Notes under the pieces: model-generated
Seen by the model: the letters and a program-made list of their open reading frames with translations, nothing else
Told to the model about the DNA's origin: nothing
Databases searched by the model: none
Made by a program: the position numbers and the translations under genes
Assembly (NCBI GenBank): GCA_032622095.1
Contig: CP136067.1
Location: 63,684,893-63,748,892 of the forward strand
Direction of reading: 5' to 3'
Length of the DNA stretch: 64,000 bases
Source of the DNA: Siphonodentalium dalli
Lineage: Eukaryota > Mollusca > Scaphopoda > Gadilida > Siphonodentaliidae
Part shown: positions 29,401 to 41,400 of the stretch, piece by piece
How the letters are laid out: each line of letters begins with the position of its first letter
How positions within the stretch are numbered: position 1 is the first letter of the stretch

Positions 29401-32400
29401 TGCATGGTAAACAGTTTAGTACTTTAATAATTATTAGATGTTTATTTAGAACTTTTATCAGCATGTTATATAGAACCAGCCCGAAATAATGATTCGCCAT
29501 TTCGCCATTGAGTTACCACAAAAAGGATCGTAGCTCTAAATATGAACATCAAAACAGGAAGCAGTTTACTCTGTATGAAAGAATAAGGTTTGTAGGAGCT
29601 GGTGATGTTAAAGTTTTATGCATCAAGGTCCATATTTTCTAGATTTTTTCAATATGGTTTCCCCTACCCCATTTTTCAGATATTCAAATTTGGCATCAGT
29701 TTCCAGAAAAATTAGTGAAATTCAGTGACATTCATTGACATATCCAACATAAGGCATTTATTTCAACACTAAAGTGTCTCAGGAGGAAAGTTCAAATGAT
29801 TTTGCACATTAAACATACATTGTTTTTACAATTTATACATAAAAACCTTTAAAAATGAACAAAAAACGCCACAAAATGGCATTTTTAGATGAGTCAATTC
29901 TAAAGATTAATAGGGCCATAATTTGATTTTCTACACCATGATTTGGGAAATTCCTTTACAATGTGTTTAACGATGTATACTTAAGTGGTTATTAGAAAGA
30001 CAGGGGATATGGATATATAATTATTGATTTGTATGACATCAAATATGCTATTTCATCACGCCGGTTCTGGACCACAGGCAAATTTGGCTGTCCATAAAAT
30101 GGTGGAACACACATTTTGTTTAAGAATATTTTTGTCCTCTCAATCATAGATGCATAAATAAATTATATTTTGTGCACAACCTAGAGAGGAAATGACGAAA
30201 ACAACAAGGAATCCCTTCATTTTACTTTATTTTTTTAAATACAAGACCATAAAAAATGGATTTTAACTAATTTTGAGAAATTGAGCCTCCGAAATTAGAC
30301 AAACTCCAAATTTTGGAGGCACATAACTCAAAAAATACTGAACGTATCTAGGAAAGGTTTTCTGTTCTGTAATCAGGGTTGTGCACTCTACAAAATGGAT
30401 ATATAAATGGAAGGACATGTGAAAGGAAGTTGTTTATAAACATCCTTAAAAAGCTATAAAATGAGTATTTTACCAAATTTTGACAAATTTATTTCACAAA
30501 ATTCATCAATTTCGCATTTCTTGATTCTTGTTGATTTTTAGTATATTATTTGTGATGGGTTAAAGTACTTATTCCCACTGAGAAACTTTGTGTTGCAATT
30601 ATTTTGAGGTGAAACCATAAATGCACTGGACTATAAATACAATGTCATCATAAACATGCATTGTGCAGGAGTCCCGTGAGTGACCAGACAGACAATGGGG
30701 GATTAGCGGATTAAATGTAAAATAATGATTTTTTGCTGTTTCGTGCAGAGTGACGGGTTTCCCTTTGTACTGTCCGCGATCGGGTTTCCCTTTGTACAGT
30801 CGGCGATATATTCCCACTTACGATGTTTTCGGACTAGATCGTTCACATCACAAAATTGAAAACCCACTTGCCAAAAATTCATGCTTTCAGTCTCCACTTG
30901 GGGCCAAAAAAGGTTTAGCCAAAAGTTTAGCCAAATGAAATTTTTATTAGCCAAATTCAAAAAAGATTAGCCATTGGCTAATTTGGCTACCGACAGCGCG
31001 AACACTGCCGGTCCGGTCCACATCACTAATCATTATGAAATTTGTCATAGTTGTTGACATTGACATGTAGATGGGAACGAGTCATTTTGGGGTCATTTGT
31101 AAAAAAAACATGGCCACCAGCAGCCATCTTGGATTTAAAAATTCAATCCATTAGCACGGGCCACAGGCCGTACTATTCGTCTGATCATCATGAAATTTGT
31201 CATGGATGTTAATATTGACATGTAGATGGGAACGAGTCATTTTGGGGTCATTCGGCCAAAAAACATGGCCGCCAGCAGCCATCTTGGATTTTACTCTTTG
31301 CATGACTAAACCTTTGGTCGGATCATTATGAAATTTGTCATGGCTGTTGTATCTGGTAACGAGTAATGCAAGCGGCCATTTTGGATTTCAAAATTCAATC
31401 CATTAGCACAGACTACAGGCCTGAGTGTTCATCTGATCATGAAATTTGTCATGGAAGTTAATATTATAATGTAGATGGGAACGAGTCATTTTGGGGTCAT
31501 TCGGCCAAAAAACATGGCCACCAGCAGCCATCTTGGATTTTACTATTTGCGTGACTAAATCCTTTGGCACAGGCTACAGGTCGTACCTTTGGTCGGATCA
31601 TCATGAAATTTGTCATAAATGTTAATATTGACATACATTACAGATGGGAACGAGTCATTTTGGAGTCATTCGGCCATAAAACATGGCCGCCAGCAGCCAT
31701 CTTGGATTTTACTCTTTACATGACTAAATCATTTGGTACGGTCTACAGGTCGTACCTTTGATGGGATCATCATGAAATGTGTCATGGCTGTTAACATTGA
31801 AATGTAGATGAGAACGAATCATTTTGGGGTCATTCTGCCATAAAACATGTCCGCTGGCAGCCATCGTGGATTTTACTCTTTGCATAACTAAATACCTTGT
31901 CGGATAACGCAGATAATAATGTTTGGGATATATGTAAAAAATTAACTTTTTACAAATTTGGTTGCCATTTTGAAAGCCATCTTGACCAATTTGGTCTATA
32001 AACACCGTAGTGTGACACATTTAAGATAGACCAAATCAATAAATACCTTTGATACCAATGATAGTTGCATTTTACTTTAAAAAATTGTCCAACCCTGAAT
32101 AGTTAATTTTTGCCGATATTTATGTCAAGTTTGTGAGAGAAAAATCCAATATTTCTGGTGATGTCAGTGGTGACAATAGTAACAATGATTCATGGTGCAT
32201 CAGACATGTTAGTATTCAATGTATATGATACAGATTAGCCAATTTTATATATTAACCACAACTTGTAAGCCATTGCAGGACACCCTGGGGCAATATTTAC
32301 CATTTTTCATATTTTCGGCGGCCATTTTGGAAATTTTATACACCAATTTCATTCCCATTGAAGTAAAACATCTGTCCAATAAAATAAAGCACATAGTTGT

Positions 32401-35400
32401 TGACATTCTATAAAGAGCCTGTGTGGTTTGTGGATAAAATGACTATCAAAATCGTCTTGCAAAAAAAATCTAAAATTTCACCCCTCTTTTTCAAATCCTC
32501 TTTCTGTATCTATTACGCAACCCTCGTCAATGGCAAATGTCTTAAAATGACGCTATTATATCACGCTTGATGACTGTCTCAAAAACATTGCCATTTACTA
32601 ATGATTAATGTGAAGAAAAATGGAAGATATGGTGAAATATTAATTAAATTTCCTATTTTCGTGCATATGACGTCATTTTTCGGCTCCCCGACTAGTCTAT
32701 AGTTTATATCAATGTTCAGATGTACGTGATCCCCAAATTGAATGATAACAATAATTTAAATAGTTCCCAAAATAAATATCGTTGTTAACTTTATTGACAT
32801 TCATTAACTTCAAATCACAATTAACTTCAAAAACACCACTTGTTCTTATAAGGGAATTATTGTCTTAGCAATAAAAGACACAAAGTGGAACTGCCGTATA
32901 TCCAGGGAAAACAAATACATTCTGTAAAGCAGGTGTCACTGATTACATCATACTCCAGCTGGTAGACTCTGTTAATATAGGACATGGGACACTTAAGATG
33001 TCGTCATGTTTTCTTAGAACTGGCTTAAATTTGACCTCATTAAATAACAGAGCCCAAGGGATGGTTGAATCAAAACAACACATGGTATTCAAGACACAAT
33101 TAACAGTTCATAAGCTTTGAAGTTATAGCTGACATTGGCGAATTCCCCAAGGTGTCATAACCATGCTGTGTTTCATTGTGTACTAATCACAACATCAGGG
33201 CATGTTTTTATTTTCAACAGAAGACACCGGACTCTATACAAAATTGAAAGTTAATAACAACAGAGATGAACTGACAAATGCATTTTTACATTCCATCGCC
33301 ATTCCATCAATTCTTTAGATTCAACGAAACGACTAAATCTAAACATAAAATTCAAAAACTTGACTCAAGAGAATTGATAGACTTGAATGACACTTTGAGT
33401 GATGTGCTGGAGCAGCCTTTCTTGAAAGCTGATATCTGGACAGAAATCAAAACACTGCTGTTTGACTTTGTAGAAGCAATCCATCGGTATTTGATTTATT
33501 TAGAAAATCAGAGGATTAACATGCAAGCCAACCAAAGCCAAACACAACCAGTGCATGAATTATCGGAGTGTGAACATCTTCAACTTATTCACACAAAAAC
33601 TGTTGTTAAACCAACATTCCGGGCTCGATACAAACCTCTTGTTGATGCGTTAGAAGATACAGCATATTCTACCCCAATATCTGTGGACAATTTCACGCCA
33701 TCAGATACTGATGCCAGACGACATTACATTCATTTCTTGCCGCAGGCTATGCCTTTGAAAACATATATGTTTTCATATTCTTATGGGAACAATTTAGGAT
33801 TTTCTTTCACAAAAGCAATAATATGATCCAAAGATGAATAAATGATTGCATTATACTGCTTGTTTCTATTCTATCCTGACTATTAAATATGGGCTTGAAC
33901 ATCAGCACTGACTATTCACAAAAACAGATGTTTGGTGACATCTATAGCTACAAAAGGTACAGGACCCAGTTGTGTTTCGTGGTCCTAATCAGGCCAGAAA
34001 AGGTGCAGGTAGACCCCTTAGAGCCCAAAGTTCATCAACAACTTGAATAGCTATAGGAATATTCAATATACTGGATAAATAAATATTTTCATTAATAAAT
34101 ACCTGCCTCATGCTCAGAAAATCCTGAAATAAATTAATAAAATAAATTCCTCCCTGCCTCACCATTTTGAAAAAAAAATTGCCTGAGAAACAAACACTTT
34201 ATTTGGCCTTAGATAGAACAGTTGTCACAAGGAGGAATATAAAACTAAGACATTACAATCGAGTACCGCCTGTTATACACTGGGAGCATTCATGCATGGC
34301 TAATCCGGGCAGGTACCGAGTGGCAGTAGGCAACAAAAAGTTAACCCCTTTCCTACTCTTGTTTTACAAATCCATATAGTTCAGTTGAGGGCTTCCTTTA
34401 GTGGAAAAATCACAAGAGCACCAAATTGCCAGGAGTAGTTCCCCCATAGTGATACATATGAAACACAACGGGATTGCACTCCAAATTCTAAAGGATAGAC
34501 TTACACCCTGATGGTCAGCTTCTGCTAGCAGCGAGATCCGAGCCATGATTTTCTCCTTGCGATATTGCCGATATTGAAGATCTCTGTCCTGTGTCTCAAA
34601 CTCAAGCTGCTCCATTCTAAGCCTCTGTTTATCTGCATACACACATCCCAGGTCATCGCGATATCTACGAAAGAAAGAGACCACACATCCCAGGTCATGA
34701 TCTCTATGACAGAAAAACAACACACATCCAAGGTCATAAGATATCTACGAAAGAAAGAGACCACATATCCCAGGTCACGATATCTATGAAAGAAAAAGAA
34801 CACACATCGCAGTCCAACTCATATAAATAACATTGCCATCAAATGAGCTATACAATGACTACAGAAGCATTGTAAGACTTATGCAACTGATCATATATAT
34901 GTCAAACTTGTGAACGTGATAGCTTTCTGGCTTCAATATTGCTTCTGATACTGTTTAATTATAACAGGGACGACCACAAAGAATGCACACTTAATTGGTT
35001 AGACATGCATTCGATTCATTTATAGATAACATTTACATTGTATACTGACGAGTCGTCGTTACAAAGAGAGCAAATTGATGTTGATACAGCCTCGATTTGA
35101 GATTTGATGCGATTCAGAATAATTTGAGATTCGAAATGAAAATGCCTGATTCGCAGGGCTCTAGAACACACATCCCAGATCATGGTGATATCTATGAAAA
35201 AAAGAGAACACATATGCCAGGTCATCACAATATCTATGACGGAAAGAGAACACATATCCCAGGTCATGGTGATATCTATGAAAGAAAGAGAACACACATC
35301 CCAGGTCATGGTGATATCTATGAAAGAAAGAGAACACACATCCCAGGTCATGGTGATATCTATGAAAGAAAGAGAACACACATCCCAGGTCATGGTGATA

Positions 35401-38400
35401 TCTATGAAAGAAAGAGAACACACATCCCAGGTCATGGTGATACCAATGAAAGAAAGTAAACACACATCCCAGGTCATCACGTTATCTATGAAAGAAAGAG
35501 AACACACATCCCAGGTCATGGTGATATCTATGAAAGAAAGAAAACAGACATCCCAGGTCGTCACGATATCTATGAAAGAAAGAGAACACACATCCCAGGT
35601 CATCACGATATCTATAACAAAAAACACATATCCCAGGTCATCACAATATCTATGAAAGAAAGAGAACACACATATTAGGTCATCACAATATCTATGAAAG
35701 AAAGAGAAAATACTTATGAGGAATGTAGTATATGTATACATGTGTATGCCTCGTGCATCAGACAGTGGTAAAATATATGGCTACTATAGCCAAATATTTG
35801 TTCCTACACATTTTGAAATGCTGGTGCTGCCGAGGGAAACAAATTTACCTTTAACAAGCTAATTCACGTGTCATTTTACCAACTATGACCACTTATTCTG
35901 TAGTCATGGACATGCCTGTTACTCGGATATATAAGATGCATATCAAGAACAAAATGTGATTCAGAAAAACTATCATTGGTGACAAGGAAGCATGTTTTTT
36001 CTTTGGCAGAGGCATTACTGTTCAGAATTTTTTGTTGAAATTACCCAGTTTATCGTGGCCTGAATTTATTTTACCTCAACATCTAATGGCCAGTTACTCA
36101 AATATGACTATGCGACTAAGAAAACCTAACTTACTGGGTAATTTTCAACAAAAAAAGATTCTGAACTCTAATGCCTCTGTGAAAGAAAAAACATGCTTCC
36201 ATGAACATTACCAATGATAGTTATTCACAATTCAGAGTAACATAGTCATATTGAATGACAAAATAAGTATAACTGGTCACCACATGTTAAGGTATGAAAA
36301 AATTCAGACAGGGGGAGATAAACTAGGTAATATTGAATGAAAATTCTCCGAACTTTAATTATTGCCTCTTTCATTAAGGAAAAATCTCGGTTTCCTAATG
36401 TAATTACACAGTCTAAAGGCATATATATGCCGAATCACAAACCTATAAATCGCAAAGCGATTTATAAGACTTTGTGATTCGGCATATGTCTTTAGACAAA
36501 CTCTTATAAATCGCTTTGCGATTTATAGGTTTGTGATTTGGCATATGCCTTTAGACTGTGTAATTACATTAGGAAACCGAGATTATTCCTTATAATTATG
36601 CCATTGATTGTTAAATATTGATTTTAAAAACATTTTCGCCCTTAAAAGACGGTTGAAACAACGAACTATATGTTCTCAAATAGCGGACCGAAAGAGACTC
36701 ACTGTCCATATAGGATCGGTGACGACTTGAGCCGAAGACAACCCGCCCCATTCCCGTCTGAATAATATCGATCCATCTGTAGATCGAGCAGGTTTTTCTC
36801 AAAGCGTATGTCAAGGACTAAACAAAACATTGACCAAAATTAATAAACTTTGGATGAAAATTAAACATTATTAGCAGAATTTTGAAGAGGAAAACATGTC
36901 AACTGGGAATCATGAACAGGCGATAATCAATAAGTTTAGTGAACATTTTCTTACAGGAATTCTCCTATCTGTCGGCATTGAGCCAAATATTTTTCAATTT
37001 CGATTTTTCGTCATTGTGATTATACTGCGAAACAAGTTTTCAGAAGAATTAAACTATCATGGTATTTAAGGAATTTTAAGATGATTTATTTTTCAAAAAC
37101 TAATATATTTGGTAAAATTTAAAATGATTGTTAAAACACTTGTGTCCAGACAATGCAGACATGAAATGATGAATATGACTATGAACAGTTTCTGTGGAAT
37201 CTCAGAAATCACAAAATGCTCCGTAATGCTTTAAAAATTCATTTGTTTGCAGTCTAACGATAAACATGTTGCTATGCTGTGATAATTCTTTTGTTTTCTC
37301 ACAGGGACTTTGTAGCATTTGTATGGAACAATAATTTGAACACCCGTCTACGTGCGGTACATCGATCTGTGGAATCTCATAAATCACGTAAACCTTCATA
37401 ACACTTTTTAACATATCGCTACACTGAGACGAGTTGAATAAATATACTGCGGTTTTCTCACAGGGACGTTATATCATTTGCAACACCCATCAACGAGCGG
37501 TCTCTGAGAATCTCAGAAATCATGTAACGTAATGGTTTGTAACACTTTGTAACATAATTTATCGCTTGTACACTGAGACAAGTTGAAAAAATATACTGCA
37601 GTTTTCTCACAGGGTCTTTATATCATATGTAACACCTGTCTATGAGCGGTCTCTGTGGATCTCAGAAATCACGTAACGCTTCGTAACACTTTGTAACATA
37701 TCGCTGCATTGAGTTAAAAAAAATATGCTGCAGATTTCTTATGGGGACTTAATATCATTTGTAACACGTACCGGCAATGCTTCGTAACATGTTGCAACAT
37801 ATCACTACAATGAAAGGAGGTGAAGAAACATGCTGCATTTTTTTTACTGGGACTTTGTAAGTTTCAGTTTGTAGAGGCGGTCTCTGCGGAATCTCAGAAA
37901 TCACGTAACGGTTTGTAACATATTGTTACACTGAGACGAAGGGAAAAAATATGCTGCGGTTTTCTCACGGGGACTGGGTACAATGTTTGGGGACGTTTGT
38001 CAACAGTAATTAAAAATTTCATCCTATAATATAAATTGCAGTGCCCAGAAATGGCAGAATATATAATGTATATATGGTACCACTTAGTGATGGTCTTAAC
38101 ACAGGAGCTTGGAACTTGATCAATAACTGCCTTAACCCTTTACCCAACAGTAATATGTCTAACGTCATTACCCACACCAATACTGATAGGAGAGAACGTC
38201 GTCACCCCAGCCACCATAACTTTCTGGTAACGTCAAAGTTATAGGAAAAAATGTATTATTAAATCTTATGGTGGCTCTTGTTTATCTGCAAGGATGGTTT
38301 TTTTTATTTTAATTAATTGGTAACAATTGATTTTCATATTTATGAAAGTCAAGTCCCCCCCCCCCCCCCCCCCCCCCGCCCCCCATTGGCAATGTGCAAT

Positions 38401-41400
38401 TTTTTTTTATTTAATTCATACTACATCCTTAGTATGGGAAGAGCAGGTAAGATGATTTGTTTGATCATATATTCCATCTGGCGATGGAGAACAAGGAGAC
38501 ACTATGGAGTTGGTAGGTATCTTTCCGGATTTTTCTTGACCCTGATTCGTTGCATAGAATTAAAATCAATTTCACATTGAAATGTATCAGATTCTGAATT
38601 TTATTGCTGTCATTTCAGCTGGTAATTTCCGAAAATTTATCGTATTATTGTGTTCAATTTATCAACAGAAATATTGCAAAACAAAAAAATCCGGAGATCT
38701 GGTTGTGTACGGTACTGCGTGAGACAACACAGTCGCCATAATTTCTTTACTGTTAGCAATCACTTTCAAATAAAAAAAATGAGATCGTTTTGCAGTGCAT
38801 TCCTTTAAATTTTCACATCTACATGTGCACCAATCACTCTAGTTCATGTCCACATGAATGCGTACCATAATTTGACATCGTTAAACAAAATTATCCCCCA
38901 TTATATATTGCATATATAAATTTGCAAAACAGAAAACGTCGTCGATTGAGTTGTGTATTACGTAAGATGGCAAGGCAACACAGTTGCCGTACTTTCTTTA
39001 CTGTTAGCAATCACTTACTAATAAAATAATGAGATCGTTTTACGCGTGCATTCCTTTAAATTTTCACATCTACATGTGCACCAATCACTCTAGTTCATGT
39101 CCATATGAATGCGTACCATACTTTGACATCGTTTAATAAAATTATCCCCAATATTTTATCAACAAAAACACCGCAAAGATTTTGTATGAAGTTTGACGTT
39201 GTAACCTCGATTTCCAGAATTACCTTCACTTTTCCACAATCATTAGCAAAGTGTTAACCAACTTCTATTTATTTGCATTTAATAATGTACCAACGAAATT
39301 CAATAAAATGTGGAAATGCATTGTGAAATTGATTCCAGTATTGTAAAAATCTGATTAACTGTTGTTGACACGTGATCACAAATAGTAACCAATGTAAACA
39401 AAACACAAGCCATGATCGTGAGGATACAGAAATAAGATGCAACGTCGACGTAAATACATGGACAATTACTCCGTGTGTCATGTATAAAAAAAAGACATAA
39501 AAACAGCATTAATAGACTAAAAATTCAATTTTTTAAATCATAGGTTAGAAGTTGAAATGCTATTCAGTAACAATATAATGTTTAATATGTCGGAATTGAA
39601 ATATATATCGCAAGAACTATATATTCAGCGCTGACAACAACTCCTTCTGTGTACCTCACGAACGTAATGCGTACGTACTTCGAACTTGACCCAGTTTATT
39701 ACGATATATCTTGTCACATTTACATGCGTAGATCATGTCCATCACATATTGTCATTTGAAAAAGATTGAATGGCCATTAAGGTCGATAACAGTGCTTTTC
39801 TCTTCGTGAATATATGAGATGCCAAACTAAATAATAGTTAGCAAGACATCGTATTGAATAAGGATGACGAAATATACTAAAAATAAATCACATTGAGACA
39901 CAGGCGTTACCTTGACCTTGATGTAATGATGATGCAATGTATATCACAGTTAGTGCCAAAACACAAGGTGCGTACCGGTAATCGATATATTGTTTGGCCT
40001 ATGTTCAACTTGTAACAAAGGACATACTAATAGTGCAATTTTGTTCGATTAAATGATAAATATCTCTTGAAAAATTATTGATAACTATAAGATTGAAATT
40101 CGCGCCCAGCTTGGATGGAAGCCACGTGTTCAGAAATTGGTAAACGCGAACGCGCTGTTTGCTGGAAGCTTCTAATTAGTTCCTCGCATTGCTATTCAAT
40201 ACATTTTATACACTCTATAAAAAATATAATATTGTCAATATGATCATGTGAAGAATTAGGAAAAATAAAATAATAATTGGAAACAGTTTTATTTGGGAAT
40301 AGGCCTACACAGCAGTAAGAACAAACACGGCGTCCTTAGTAACAAAAACTAACATCAGCATGTCGTCTTGCTCTTACCGTAGCTTCTTTAGTCAAGTTAA
40401 TGGTAGTGATTGTTTTATATTTGGATGCATATGATATAAAAACATAAACAAGTCAAGTAAATATTTTATTGGAAATAAAAATAAAGTTCGAAAATAAATA
40501 AATGTCAGTTAGACGACCGTACACAGTTGCCCGAGTACGCTGATTTCTCTAGTCGACTTAAAAAAATAGCACCGCCGCATTCCACTTTTCATTTTATTGC
40601 GATTTTATTGACAACTATTGATTAAATTGTACAAAATCTGCCACAAAACCCCACAAAAACGTAACAATTAATAATGTAACATATATTTTATTATTTACAT
40701 TAACAATGAAAGCAATTTGTTGTGTTATAATGCAATAGTTTTGTTGTAAACTATGACTGAAAAAAACGCAAAACTCCGGGCTCTCTGGACGCTACGCGGC
40801 AGGGCGCTCTAGGGCTTTATGGACGCTACACGGCAGGGCGCTCTGGGGTGTTCTGAACGCTAAAGGGTTAATTAGCAATTTTTTTGGCCCAGCCTTATGG
40901 CCAAAAATTGATAAATAGTCTAATTAAGGCAATTATTAATCAACTTCCAAGCTCCTGTGGTCTTACAAAATGCAAAGCGAGAGCCAAGAAAGTAGCGTCG
41001 CTGGTTACTATGCAACGGACTACAAATATCATTGGGCGCTAGTACTTTTGGGTCGTTTTCGCGGCACTGATAAAATCTTGACCTTATGTAATTATCCGAT
41101 ATAATTACATTAGCTTTGATAAACTAAACAGGAATTTACTATATAGAGAATTAAGTGGGTGTAATTATCAGAAAAATACATGCTTCATGTGCAGGGGAAG
41201 GGGAAGATATACTGTTACATCGGTGTTACCTCTTAGAGACTTTCTGTTATCTCTTGGAGGACAGTGATCCACTGAGAGGAAAATTTTTATTTATGCAGTG
41301 TGAACAAATTAAATCATACTTATTGACGTAATCTGTTACTGGAGCAGACTTAAGGGACATAACTCCACTTCCATTGTCAGCCTTAAGAAGCTTGTTTTTT

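Noticed and set aside
35016-35741. A 241-codon minus-strand ORF and a 157-codon plus-strand ORF with 14-residue repeats.
   Set aside because: Both are translations of the 42-bp minisatellite, open in several frames because 42 is a multiple of three.
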